The position numbers were made by a program, and so were the translations under genes. Shown here piece after piece: positions 1 to 8,307 of a DNA stretch of 37,949 nt (the first letter of the stretch is position 1; each line of letters begins with the position of its first letter). Location: assembly GCA_023432565.1 (NCBI GenBank), contig JAEYUL010000062.1, forward strand, positions 1-37,949. The letters run 5' to 3'. The notes under the pieces were generated by a model, which saw only the letters and a program-made list of their open reading frames with translations, had not been told where the DNA came from and made no database searches. Source of the DNA: Actinomycetes bacterium (lineage in GTDB: Bacteria > Actinomycetota > Actinomycetes > Actinomycetales > Cellulomonadaceae).

Positions 1-1589
1 GTCGGCGACCCGATCAGCGTCGTGCCGCGGTAGACGTCGTACCCGGCCACGCCGGAGCCACCGGTGTTGTCCGTCGAGGCGTTCCACGACAGCGCCACGC
101 TCGTGCTCGTGACCGTGCCGACCGTCAGGCCCGTGGGCACCGACGGAGCGGTCGTGTCGGTCGGGTTGGTCCCGTCACCGCTGATCACGGGGTACGCGTT
201 CTTCACCAGGGTGACGAACTGCTCCTCGAACCACTGTCCCGCGAGGGGGGCGTTCGGCGTCGCGCCCGTGAGCTGGTTGGAGAGCTTCGGCGAGACGAAC
301 GTCGGGTCGCACATGCGGTCGAAGCGCTTGCCCTGGTCGTTCGGGATGTCGCTCGAGGCGCCGTCCGACTCGCCCGGGGGCTTGATCCAGACGAACGCGT
401 CGAGGTACGAGGCCGAGTAGCCCGAGGGAGAGGCCTTCGGCAGCTCGCCGATGCCCGCACCGAGCGGGTTGCACCAGGCGCCGCGGTGGACGCGGCGGTC
501 GACCCGGGACTCGTTGACGTAGGTGTTGAGGTCCGTGCTCGTCGAGACGGCCGTCGGACGGTTCGGGCCGCCCCAGCCGTTGCGCGAGGTGTCGATCAGC
601 ATGCCGAGCGTCGTCGGGAAGCCCTCGGCGACGAGCAGCCGGTGCATGTGCGCCGTGAAGTCGGCCTCGTCGAAGTCGTTGTTCCACTCGTAGAACGAGC
701 TGGACCGGATCGGGTTGCCGCCGCCGAGCGTCTTGGTCGGGTCGGGCAGGAAGGGCTCCTCGAGCGGCGTGGTGTTCGCGACGTCGGAGACGAAGCCGTC
801 GATCGAGGCGAAGCCGGCCACGGTCGAGCGCGCGACCTCGGCGAAGAGCTTCGCCGACGGGCCGGCGTTGGAGTCCCAGCCGAGCCAGCCCGAGTGGCCG
901 ATGTCGATGTAGTTGTAGACGTTGCCGAGGGCGTGCAGCTTGTCGAGCGCGTACTTCACGCCCGCGCGGTAGTACGGCGCGGCCTGCTGGCACGCCGCCT
1001 CGCTGCTGTTGGTCACCAGGTTCGGCAGGGAGTCCGGCTCGATCGTCGCCGCGATCCGCAGGTTCTGGTACTTGGAGTCCCCGAGCAGCGCTGCGATCGG
1101 GTCGATGTACTCGCTCTTGTACCGCTCGAGCCCCGCGTCCGTGGCGGGCAGCTCGCCGTTCGAGGCGAGCGCGTAGCAGTCACGGCCAGGCAGGTCGTAG
1201 ATGACCAGGTTGAAGACCAACGGCTTGCCCGCGGCCGCCTGCTGCTCGACCGCGTTGTCGAGGTGGAACTTCAGCCCCTTGCCGTCGGCGTTGCCGGTGA
1301 TGGCGCTGATGCGGTCCATCCAGACCGCGGTCGGCTGCTTGGCGACGGTCCGCATCTTCGCGGCGAGGGTCGCGTCCGACTGCTTGGCGGCCGAGGCCTG
1401 GACCGACGCGGCCCAGGTCGGGTTCACGTACTGGACGGCACCCGCGTACGGGTTGTCGACGCGTGCTTCCGCGCCGGTGGCCGGCGCCAGGAACGCCATG
1501 GAGAGGGGAAGCGCTGCGAGCGCCACCGTGGTGGCGACGGCGGCGGCACGACGCCGTCGGGCCGTTGCGCGGGGTCCGTGTCGGGACAC
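1..1589 (-). CDS. cbhA: Secreted GH6 exo-cellobiohydrolase, 3' end outside window
   Basis: Hydrolyses crystalline cellulose from chain ends to cellobiose, outside the cell. About 529 residues are visible. An Arg-rich N-terminus and hydrophobic core form a signal peptide with an AEA cleavage site near residue 42. The GH6 catalytic domain follows (about 45-475), with both family signatures: YDLPGRDC (131-138; D137) and IEPDSLP (183-189; D186, the presumed proton donor). WMDRISAI near residue 90 is typical of the bacterial exo-acting subgroup. After a short GT-rich linker a fibronectin type III domain begins (about 480) and is cut by the window edge. Cellulomonas fimi CbhA is built this way, with several Fn3 domains and a CBM2 at the end, so those are expected upstream of position 1 but not seen. 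The GTG start has GGAGG 7 nt before it. Neighbouring lacI-type gene and operator suggest control by sugars. Confidence 0.93.
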   Translation of the reverse strand, partial: MSRHGPRATARRRRAAAVATTVALAALPLSMAFLAPATGAEARVDNPYAGAVQYVNPTWAASVQASAAKQSDATLAAKMRTVAKQPTAVWMDRISAITGNADGKGLKFHLDNAVEQQAAAGKPLVFNLVIYDLPGRDCYALASNGELPATDAGLERYKSEYIDPIAALLGDSKYQNLRIAATIEPDSLPNLVTNSSEAACQQAAPYYRAGVKYALDKLHALGNVYNYIDIGHSGWLGWDSNAGPSAKLFAEVARSTVAGFASIDGFVSDVANTTPLEEPFLPDPTKTLGGGNPIRSSSFYEWNNDFDEADFTAHMHRLLVAEGFPTTLGMLIDTSRNGWGGPNRPTAVSTSTDLNTYVNESRVDRRVHRGAWCNPLGAGIGELPKASPSGYSASYLDAFVWIKPPGESDGASSDIPNDQGKRFDRMCDPTFVSPKLSNQLTGATPNAPLAGQWFEEQFVTLVKNAYPVISGDGTNPTDTTAPSVPTGLTVGTVTSTSVALSWNASTDNTGGSGVAGYDVYRGTTLIGSP

Positions 1590-1708
1590 GTGGTCCTCCG
1601 AGGGATCGAAAGGCACGCCCGCGCGACAGTGTGCGAGCGTCGGCCGCCGGAGAGTCCTCGGCGACCTGGGCCAGCCGACCACGCGCGCTTCACCCAGGGG
1701 AGCGGGCT

Positions 1709-1716
1709 AAACGTTT
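1709..1716. promoter_or_regulatory. Candidate LacI-family operator
   Basis: AAACGTTT is a perfect 8-bp palindrome with a central CG, the usual core of LacI/GalR-family operators. It lies in the 217-bp gap between the lacI-type gene and the cellulase gene, about 120 bp upstream of the cellulase start. It stands out as AT-rich in this DNA. Binding by the adjacent regulator is inference. Confidence 0.5.
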
Positions 1717-1728
1717 CGGTGCTGCAGA

Positions 1729-1768
1729 GGGTCTCCGGGAGCGGTTCCGTCCCGGTGCGCCGAGACCC
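1729..1768 (-). terminator. Probable hairpin terminator after the LacI-type gene
   Basis: GGGTCTC (1729-1735) pairs with GAGACCC (1762-1768). Inside it, CCGGGA pairs with TCCCGG around a 9-nt loop. The structure begins 39 bp beyond the lacI stop and has no T-run, as is common in GC-rich actinobacteria. The inner segment at 1736-1749 also resembles a CelR-type operator imperfectly, so a regulatory role is an alternative. Confidence 0.5.
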
Positions 1769-1806
1769 ACCCCGACCGCAGCCGACGACGGTCCCAGGCG
1801 ATCGCG

Positions 1807-2847
1807 TCAGTGCGCCTGCGGGGCCGTGCTGCCCCGCACGGCCAGCGCCCCGACGGTCAACGGGACCCGCACCGGTGGCGCGTCCGCGGCCGCGTCGAGC
1901 GTGCCCGTCACCGCGCGGGCGAGCGCCGCGCCCAGGTCGGTGGCGAGCGAGGGCAGGCTCGTCAGCGCGGGCGTGGCCAGCCTGCACAGCACGCTGTCGA
2001 CCCCCGCCACGACGGACACGTCCCACGGCACGACGAGGCCCGAGCGCCGTGCGACGTCGAGGGCCGCGAGAGCCATGACGTCCGTCGCCAGCACCACCGC
2101 CGTCGGTCCGCGCGACTGCGTGAGCAGGCGGCGGGTCGCCGCTGCGGCGCCTTCGACCGTCCCGTCGGTGGGCACGACCTCGAGTGCGACCGTGCCGTCC
2201 ACGGTGGCCTCCTGCAGGCCTCGTTCGCACGCCGCGGTCCGCAGGCGGTCCAGCGGGTCGGCGACGAGGGCGATGCGCACGTGCCCGAGCCCTGCGAGGT
2301 AGCGCCCGATCCGCGCGTACGCGTCCTCGTCGTCGACCTCGACCGCCGCCAGACCAGGGGCGACCCCCGTCGGGCCCACGACGACCGGACGGAGCCCGGC
2401 GTCGGCGGCCACCCGCAGCCGGATGTCGTCCTGACGCACCTCGGGGACGACGACGACGTCGCAGCGCCGCTCGGCGCCCCAGCGCCGGTAGAGCTCCGCC
2501 GCGGCTGGTGCGTCGGCGACGACCCGCAGGTCGACGCCCAGGCCGCGAGGCAGCAGCTCGCTCTGGAAGGCCGCGACCACGTCGAGGACGGGGGCGCCGT
2601 GCAACGTCTCGCCGGCCACGACGGCCAACCCGACGGCCTGGGCGCCGGCGCGCATGGAGCGTGCGGCGGGATTCGGCCGCCACCCGAGCTCGTCCGCGAC
2701 CCGCAGGACGCGTTCACGCGTCGCGACGGAGACGCCGCGTCGGTCGTTCAGTGCGTAGGACACGACCGCGGTCGAGACACCCGCGGCTCGGGCCACGTCG
2801 GCGATGGTCGGTCTTCGGCCCGTCCTGGGGGCTGCTTCAGATGCCAC
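1807..2847 (-). CDS. LacI-family transcriptional regulator
   Basis: DNA-binding repressor of the LacI/GalR family, about 346 residues, the normal family length. The N-terminal helix-turn-helix and hinge are clear: PTIADVARAAGVSTAVVSYALN, followed by RERVLRVADELGWRPN and an AARSMR hinge helix. The rest is a periplasmic-binding-protein-like sensor domain ending in a normal C-terminus. GTG at 2847 is preferred because AGGTGATC, complementary to the 16S rRNA 3' end, sits directly before it; GTG at 2853 is the in-frame alternative. The gene lies upstream of and in the same direction as the cellobiohydrolase gene and is divergent from the sugar-sensor gene at 2920. By analogy with CelR of Thermobifida it may control cellulase expression in response to cello-oligosaccharides, but the ligand cannot be read from the sequence. 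Confidence 0.92.
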   Translation of the reverse strand: MASEAAPRTGRRPTIADVARAAGVSTAVVSYALNDRRGVSVATRERVLRVADELGWRPNPAARSMRAGAQAVGLAVVAGETLHGAPVLDVVAAFQSELLPRGLGVDLRVVADAPAAAELYRRWGAERRCDVVVVPEVRQDDIRLRVAADAGLRPVVVGPTGVAPGLAAVEVDDEDAYARIGRYLAGLGHVRIALVADPLDRLRTAACERGLQEATVDGTVALEVVPTDGTVEGAAAATRRLLTQSRGPTAVVLATDVMALAALDVARRSGLVVPWDVSVVAGVDSVLCRLATPALTSLPSLATDLGAALARAVTGTLDAAADAPPVRVPLTVGALAVRGSTAPQAH

Positions 2848-2867
2848 GATCACCTAGTGTGTCGCCC

Positions 2868-2886
2868 GATGCGGACGATTCGCATC
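2868..2886. promoter_or_regulatory. Inverted repeat in the divergent lacI/sensor promoter region
   Basis: GATGCG (2868-2873) and CGCATC (2881-2886) are perfect arms around a 7-nt spacer. The repeat lies in the roughly 70-bp gap between the divergent regulator and sensor genes. An operator for autoregulation is plausible but unproven. Confidence 0.4.
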
Positions 2887-2919
2887 ATCTCGGCTCCGAT
2901 GACGTGGACGGGGTGACCA

Positions 2920-5625
2920 GTGACGGCAGCGACTTCTGGGCGACGAGGCCCACTTCCAGGACCTGCCCGGCGCACGGTCGGAGTCCTCGCACCGGTGGTG
3001 GGGGGCTTCTACTTCGGCGCCGTGATCGGGGGCATCGCGCGGGCGTGCCGCGCGGGCGGCCACCGCGTCATCGCGGTGCAGACCTACCGCGCGGGACTCG
3101 AGCGTGAGCCCGTCGTCACGCCTGACGACGTCCCTGTCGCGGTCGACGCGGTGGACGGGCTCGTGGTCCTGTCGGGCGCGCTCCCGCACGACCGGCTGGC
3201 CGCGATCGAGCGGTCCGGCATCCCGGTCGTCCTGGTGAGCGAGGAGGCCGCGACCGGTGTCGCGCCGGTCGTCCTGCCGGACAACGCTCACGGCGTGCGC
3301 GCGTCGGTCGAGCACCTCGTGGCGCACGGGCACCGGTCCATCGGGTTCGTCGGGTGTCTCACTCAGCGAGACATGCGCGAACGTTTCGACGCCTACCGCG
3401 AGACGTTGCTGGCGAACGACATCACTCCGGACGACGGTTGGGTGTACGCCGCGAGCGACAACAACGAGCTCGGTGGGCAGACCGCGGCCCGCCTCATGCT
3501 CGCGGACGGCATGCGCACCACGGCCGTCGTCGTGGCGACCGACCGCAACGCGTCCGGATTCGTCGCCGGGCTGCGTCAGGCCGGCCTGTCGGTCCCACGG
3601 GACCAGGCCGTCGTGGCGTTCGACCACGCCGACTTCGGCGCACGGCTCACGCCGCGCCTGACCACCGTGGACGCGCACTTCGACCGGGTGGGCGAGGCGG
3701 CCGTGCGGCTCCTGCTCGCCCGGCTGCGGGGGGAGACGGTCCCCGTCGGCGAGCACCGCACGCCGACGTCGCTCGTCGTGCGCGAGTCGTGCGGCTGCAC
3801 GCCGCTGCGCCGGATCGAGGACTCGGACACCGACTGGCGCGACGAGCTGCTCGATCTGGTCCGCACGGCGTTCGCGGGCGGCCGCGCGGCCGTCCCGCAG
3901 CACGGCCCGCGCGTCGGCCACCGCGACGGCCACGTCGACGCTCGCGGCGTCCGGGGCGGCGACCGGCACGAGCGGCGCTCGCCGCAGGAGGCGTGGTGGC
4001 GTGCGGTCGTCGAGCCGCTCGTCGCCGCTCGCAGCGGGGTCCAGCCCGACGACCTCGCGATGTGCCGGCTCACCGAGCTCACGACCGGGCTGCAGCCCTA
4101 CCCGGACGCGCTCGAGCTGCTCGTCGCCGTGGTGCGCCGCGCACATGACGCCCTGCTGGCCTCGGACGACGTCGACCCCGCCGCACGGAGCGCGGTCGAG
4201 AGCGCCACGACCGAGGTGATCCTGGCGCTGACCAGGGGCTGCACGACCGCCCTCCTGCAGCGCTCAGGGCGGCTCGAGTCGACCCTCGTGCACCAGTACG
4301 AGGTCGCCACCGACCTGCTGCGCGCCGACGGCGCCGACCCGCGCACGCTCGACTGGCTGCCGCGCTCGTTGCGCGGACGCGCGTGCCTCGCGCTGTGGGC
4401 GCCGGGCACGGAGGCCGGACCGGACCGGCCGCTCGAGATCGTCGGGGTGCGGGACGGCTCCGGCGGGCTCGCGCGCCTCGTGGGCACCCGCACCGTGCCT
4501 GCGGAGTTCCCACCGGCGGCGATGCTCCGTGGCGGCATGACCGCCGAGGCGACCTTCGTCGTCCCCGTGACCTGCGGCAGCAGCGACTGGGGCCTGCTCG
4601 CGCTCGAAGGTGCCGTCGACACCCGCTCCACCACGGCACGTGACCGCGCCAACCACTGGGCCGCGCTCCTGGCCGTCGCCCTCGACCAGCAGAGCATGCT
4701 CGAGTCGCTGCACGAGCAGCGCGTGCAGCTCGAGCAGGCCGCCGCGCGGGAGCGGGCGCTGGCCGACGCCGTGCGTGCGAGCGAGGAGCACTACGCGCTC
4801 GCCTCGATGGCGGCCGACGACGGCACGTGGGACTGGGACGTCTCGGCGGGCACCGTCTACTACTCGCCGCGATGGAAGCAGACCCTCGGCTACGACGACG
4901 AGGAGGTCGGCTCGTCGCCCACCGAGTGGCTCGAGCGTGTGCACCCCGCGGACCGTGACGAGGTGTCCACGGCGATCGCGGCGGCGCTCGCCGGGGTCGA
5001 CACGACGCTCGAGTTCGAGCACCGGGTGCGCGCCGCGTCGGGCCAGTACCGGTGGCTCATGTGCCGCGCGATGACCGTGCTCGACGAGGCCGGCTGCCCT
5101 GCGCGTGTGGTCGGCACGATCGTCGACGTGACCGAGCGCAAGCAGGCCGAGCTCTCCCAGCAGCGTGACGCGCTGCGCGAGTCCGAGACCGGTCTGGCCA
5201 CGCGTCTGCTGTTCGTCGACCGGCTCGGCGCCGCCGTGGTGCGCGCGCACCGTGTGCACGAGTTCGACTGCGCGCTCGTCGTGGTGCGGCTGCCCGCCGT
5301 CGAGCCGCCGGGGCGCGCGGACTCCGGGCCCACGGTGCGCCAGCTGGCCGAGCGCCTGCAGGCCGCCGTGCGCGCCGGGGACACGGCGGCACGGATCGCC
5401 GAGGACCAGATCGCGCTGCTGCTCGAGGACACGGCAGGTGCGGTGCCCCTGCGCGTCCAGCGGGTCGTCGACGCGCTCGAGGCAGAGCTCGGTGAGCGCA
5501 TCCGGGTCGGGATGGTCGCGAGCGTGCGGGGTTGCTCCGACGCCGCTGCCGTGCTGCGCGAGGCGGACATCGCCCTCGCACGGTCAGCGGCGACGCCGTC
5601 GGCGGTGGTGCGGACGCCGCGCTGA
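2920..5625 (+). CDS. LacI-type sugar-binding domain fused to PAS and degenerate GGDEF
   Basis: Predicted cytoplasmic sensor of 901 residues; no signal peptide or membrane segment is visible. Residues about 18-300 form a periplasmic-binding-protein-like fold as in LacI regulators, but no helix-turn-helix precedes it. It ends with a CGC motif near residue 291. Residues 300-440 are mostly helical with a disordered insert. Residues 440-590 may be GAF-like, followed by a short coiled coil. A PAS/PAC domain spans about 619-745 (WDWDVSAGTVYYSPRWK; ending IVDVTERKQAE). The C-terminus (about 763-890) aligns with the GGDEF fold, but the active-site loop reads AEDQI instead of GGDEF, so cyclase activity is unlikely. 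The GTG start has GGGGTG about 6 nt upstream. It is divergent from the LacI gene. Similar proteins are annotated as substrate-binding and GGDEF-domain proteins. The output is unknown. Confidence 0.85.
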   Translation: MTAATSGRRGPLPGPARRTVGVLAPVVGGFYFGAVIGGIARACRAGGHRVIAVQTYRAGLEREPVVTPDDVPVAVDAVDGLVVLSGALPHDRLAAIERSGIPVVLVSEEAATGVAPVVLPDNAHGVRASVEHLVAHGHRSIGFVGCLTQRDMRERFDAYRETLLANDITPDDGWVYAASDNNELGGQTAARLMLADGMRTTAVVVATDRNASGFVAGLRQAGLSVPRDQAVVAFDHADFGARLTPRLTTVDAHFDRVGEAAVRLLLARLRGETVPVGEHRTPTSLVVRESCGCTPLRRIEDSDTDWRDELLDLVRTAFAGGRAAVPQHGPRVGHRDGHVDARGVRGGDRHERRSPQEAWWRAVVEPLVAARSGVQPDDLAMCRLTELTTGLQPYPDALELLVAVVRRAHDALLASDDVDPAARSAVESATTEVILALTRGCTTALLQRSGRLESTLVHQYEVATDLLRADGADPRTLDWLPRSLRGRACLALWAPGTEAGPDRPLEIVGVRDGSGGLARLVGTRTVPAEFPPAAMLRGGMTAEATFVVPVTCGSSDWGLLALEGAVDTRSTTARDRANHWAALLAVALDQQSMLESLHEQRVQLEQAAARERALADAVRASEEHYALASMAADDGTWDWDVSAGTVYYSPRWKQTLGYDDEEVGSSPTEWLERVHPADRDEVSTAIAAALAGVDTTLEFEHRVRAASGQYRWLMCRAMTVLDEAGCPARVVGTIVDVTERKQAELSQQRDALRESETGLATRLLFVDRLGAAVVRAHRVHEFDCALVVVRLPAVEPPGRADSGPTVRQLAERLQAAVRAGDTAARIAEDQIALLLEDTAGAVPLRVQRVVDALEAELGERIRVGMVASVRGCSDAAAVLREADIALARSAATPSAVVRTPR

Positions 5626-5648
5626 CGGTGGCGTCGGGCTGTGGGCCG

Positions 5649-5691
5649 TGACCGCCCGGTGGCCACCTCGTCGGTGGTCGCCGGGCGGTCA
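5649..5691. terminator. Strong bidirectional hairpin between convergent genes
   Basis: A 19-bp stem with a TCGTCG loop; the only two imperfect positions form G-U pairs in RNA. It fills the 82-bp gap between the stop of the sugar sensor (plus) and the stop of the RNA helicase (minus), so it can serve both. No T-tract follows. Confidence 0.8.
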
Positions 5692-5707
5692 GCACCCTCG
5701 GGTGTGC

Positions 5708-7522
5708 TCAGGGGCGGACGCGTCCCGGGCCGTGCGCCGAGTGACCGGCGGGCCTGCTCGCCCCGTGCGCCGGACGCGGGCCGGAGTCGATCCGGATGCG
5801 CAGCGGCCGACCGGCCACGCGGGCGCGCGAGAGGCGGTCGACGGCCTCAGGGGACAAGCCACCGGGGATGTCGACGAGCGCGAAGCTCGGGAAGATGTCG
5901 ATCTTGCCGACGTCCGCGCCGGTCAGACCGCCCTCGCCGGTCAGCGCGCCGACGAGCGCACCGGGCTGCAGGCCGTCGCGGTGGCCGACGGCCACCCGCC
6001 AGCGCGGGGGGCCGCCCGCGATGTGCGTGCTGGCACGCCGACGCTCGTGGCCGCTGCCCTGGCCGTCGCGCAGGTGCGCGCCGGTGCGCGCCGGACGCTC
6101 GGGCGTCACCGCCGCGCGGGCAAGGGCGTCGTCCAGGTCGTCGACCGCGCCCGGTCCCGCGTCGCCGACGGCCAGCGCGAGCACGGTCGCCAGCAGGTCG
6201 TGGACGTCGACGGACCCGTCGGCGGACGCCAGATGGGCGGCGACGGCCTCGCGGTAGACGCTCAGCCGTCCGGCCTCGAGGCGCTGCGGCACCCGCTCGA
6301 GGAGCGCGCGCACCTTGTGAGCGCTGACGTCGGCCGGCGACGGGATGGTGACCTGCTCGAGCGGCGTACGTGTGGTGCGCTCGATGACGCGCAGGCGCGA
6401 GCGCTCGGCGGGCGTGACGAACGTGAGGGCGACGCCGTCGCGGCCGGCGCGGCCGGTGCGGCCGATGCGGTGCACGTACGTCTCGGGCTCACGGGGCACG
6501 TCGTAGTTCACGACGAGACCGAGGCGGTCCACGTCCAGACCGCGAGCGGCGACGTCGGTGGCGACGAGCACGTCGAGCGCACCGCTGCGCAGCCGCTCGA
6601 CGATCTTCTCGCGGTCGCCCTGGGCGACGTCGCCCGAGATGAACGCGGCGGAGACGCCCCGCTCCACGAGCGCGCTGCCGAGCTCCTCGGCTGCGCCGCG
6701 CGTGCGGACGAACACGATCGCCGCGTCCGCGTCGCTGACGGCCAGGACGCGGGCGAGCGCACCGGCCTTGTGGCGGTGGGGGACCACCGCGTACGTCTGG
6801 CGCACGGTCGTGACGGTCGAGGACTGCCGGGCGACCGTGACCTCGACGGGGTCGACCAGGTGCTCGTCGGCGACGCGGCGGATCGGCGCCGGCATGGTGG
6901 CGGAGAAGAGCGCGACCTGACGCTTGCGGGGCGCGCGCTGCAGGATCTTGTCGACGTCCTCGGCGAAGCCCATCCGGAGCATCTCGTCGGCCTCGTCGAG
7001 CACCATGAAGCGCACCTGGTCGAGCACGAGCGATCCGCGCTCGAGGTGGTCGATGACGCGACCGGGCGTCCCGACGACGACCTGAGCACCGCGCTGCAGC
7101 GCGCGCTGCTGCGGCAGGAACGGCGCGCCGCCGTACACGGGCACGACGGTGAGGTCGTCCAGGTGCCGCGCGAACGACGCGATCGCGTCGGAAACCTGCA
7201 TCGCGAGCTCGCGCGTCGGTGCCAGCACGACGGCCTGGACGGCACGCAGCTCGGGGTCGACCGCGGCGAGCAGCGGCAGGCCGAACGCGGCGGTCTTGCC
7301 GGTGCCCGTCTGCGCGACGCCCAGCAGGTCACGGCCGTCGAGCAGCGTCGGGATCGCGCGCTCCTGGATGGCCGAGGGGGTCTGGAAGCCGAGGTCGTCG
7401 ACCGCGCGCTGCAGGGCCTGCGGCAGGCCGAGGTGGTGGAAGGTGACGGAGGGCGCCTCTGCGGGCGTCTGGGGGGTCGTCGGGGCGTGCGAGGGCGCAG
7501 TGGTGCCCGAGGGCAGCGACAT
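5708..7522 (-). CDS. DEAD-box ATP-dependent RNA helicase with DbpA-type C-terminal domain
   Basis: Unwinds RNA, probably in ribosome assembly and mRNA turnover, especially in the cold. 604 residues from the ATG. All helicase motifs are in order: F-group and Q-motif (28-53), Walker A AQTGTGKT (70-77), PTREL (102-106), GG and TPGR (152-155), DEAD (176-179), SAT (207-209), ATDVAARGLD (321-330) and HRIGRTGR (351-358). Residues about 507-577 match the DbpA/CsdA RNA-binding domain (RVAVGHRDGLQPGALVGALT). The frame is open upstream to 7645, but the ATG at 7522 is the natural start for this family, with a weak GGAACGG before it. A structured leader of about 180 nt precedes it, as is common for cold-inducible helicases. 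It resembles DeaD/CsdA; the exact paralogue is not certain. Confidence 0.92.
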   Translation of the reverse strand: MSLPSGTTAPSHAPTTPQTPAEAPSVTFHHLGLPQALQRAVDDLGFQTPSAIQERAIPTLLDGRDLLGVAQTGTGKTAAFGLPLLAAVDPELRAVQAVVLAPTRELAMQVSDAIASFARHLDDLTVVPVYGGAPFLPQQRALQRGAQVVVGTPGRVIDHLERGSLVLDQVRFMVLDEADEMLRMGFAEDVDKILQRAPRKRQVALFSATMPAPIRRVADEHLVDPVEVTVARQSSTVTTVRQTYAVVPHRHKAGALARVLAVSDADAAIVFVRTRGAAEELGSALVERGVSAAFISGDVAQGDREKIVERLRSGALDVLVATDVAARGLDVDRLGLVVNYDVPREPETYVHRIGRTGRAGRDGVALTFVTPAERSRLRVIERTTRTPLEQVTIPSPADVSAHKVRALLERVPQRLEAGRLSVYREAVAAHLASADGSVDVHDLLATVLALAVGDAGPGAVDDLDDALARAAVTPERPARTGAHLRDGQGSGHERRRASTHIAGGPPRWRVAVGHRDGLQPGALVGALTGEGGLTGADVGKIDIFPSFALVDIPGGLSPEAVDRLSRARVAGRPLRIRIDSGPRPAHGASRPAGHSAHGPGRVRP

Positions 7523-7595
7523 GGAAGGCCGTTCCGTTCGAGGGAGGACTGAACCGGCGCCCGGGTGGCGCACGGCGGTCGCAGCCCCGACACAG

Positions 7596-7659
7596 GGCAC
7601 CTGGTTCGGTGCCACTCGCACGAGACGCCCGCTCCACCGGCTCACCGGCGGCGGGCGTC
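7596..7659 (-). promoter_or_regulatory. Structured 5' leader of the RNA helicase
   Basis: Two hairpins lie in the predicted leader: GGCACC/GGTGCC with a 6-nt loop (7596-7613), and a long one with 9-bp perfect outer arms plus an inner CCGG stem (7624-7659). RNA helicase genes often have regulatory leaders, but function here is inferred. Confidence 0.4.
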
Positions 7660-7708
7660 ATCACCTTGCTCACATCTGGGGGACGCGACGAACTCCGCGA
7701 TCGGATCG

Positions 7709-7714
7709 ATCCTA
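7709..7714 (-). promoter_or_regulatory. Candidate -10 box for the RNA helicase gene
   Basis: TAGGAT on the minus strand matches the actinobacterial TANNNT -10. Transcription from about 7702 would give a leader of about 180 nt. No clear -35 was seen. Confidence 0.4.
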
Positions 7715-7785
7715 CCGGGACCGGCGACGATGCCGCGACGGTCGTGAGGGTGACCCCGGGCACAGCCCCGGCGGACCCGCGCGGT

Positions 7786-8196
7786 TCACAGCCCGCGCGC
7801 GGGGCCCTCCACCGCCGGGCACGCGTCCATCACCACGTCGAGCCCGGCCGCCGCGGCGCGCTCGGCCGCCGCCTCGTCGACCACGCCGAGCTGCAGCCAC
7901 ACGGCCCGCGCGCCGCGCGCGATGGCCTCGTCGACGACCGCACCCGCGAGCCGGGAGTTCACGAACACGTCGACGACATCCACGTCACCGGGCACGTCGG
8001 CGAGCGTCGCACAGCCCTGCTCTCCGTGCACCGCAGGGGCGGCGGGGTGCACCGGGACGATCGTGTGCCCGATCCGCTGCAGATAGGCGGCCACGCCGTA
8101 CGCGGCGCGGGACGTGTTCGTCGAGAGCCCGACGACGGCCCAGCGGGACGGGGTGCGCAGGAGGCGGTCGACGACCGCGGGATCGTTGGTGTGCAC
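7786..8196 (-). CDS. CoA-binding protein, YccU type
   Basis: 136-residue single-domain protein with a Rossmann-type CoA-binding fold, the same fold as the CoA-binding part of succinyl-CoA ligase. Visible features are WAVVGLSTNTSRAAYGVAAYL near the N-terminus, GHTIVPVHP, DVVDVFVNS, and AVWLQLGVVDEAAAERAAAAG, ending with MDACPAVE. Length is normal for the family. The frame is open far upstream, but the GTG at 8196 is preferred because GGGAGGG sits about 8 nt before it and the family begins here. It is divergent from the phosphatidyltransferase gene. The physiological role of this family is poorly known. Confidence 0.88.
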   Translation of the reverse strand: MHTNDPAVVDRLLRTPSRWAVVGLSTNTSRAAYGVAAYLQRIGHTIVPVHPAAPAVHGEQGCATLADVPGDVDVVDVFVNSRLAGAVVDEAIARGARAVWLQLGVVDEAAAERAAAAGLDVVMDACPAVEGPARGL

Positions 8197-8260
8197 GCCG
8201 TCACCCTCCCACGCACGCCCGACCCCCGCGCGGGACGTCCGGTCACGACTGCGCTCCGCA

Positions 8261-8266
8261 TAGGAT
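8261..8266 (+). promoter_or_regulatory. Candidate -10 box for the DUF881/envelope operon
   Basis: TAGGAT matches TANNNT and lies 42 bp upstream of the phosphatidyltransferase start. No convincing -35 was seen. Confidence 0.4.
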
Positions 8267-8307
8267 CGGCCGGGCAGCACGACGAGGCGACAGGAGAGTG
8301 CGCGGGC

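Noticed and set aside
486..2078. Long plus-strand open frame opposite the cellulase and LacI genes
   Set aside because: It is the shadow of real genes in GC-rich DNA, with Arg/Val/Gly-rich sequence and no family match.
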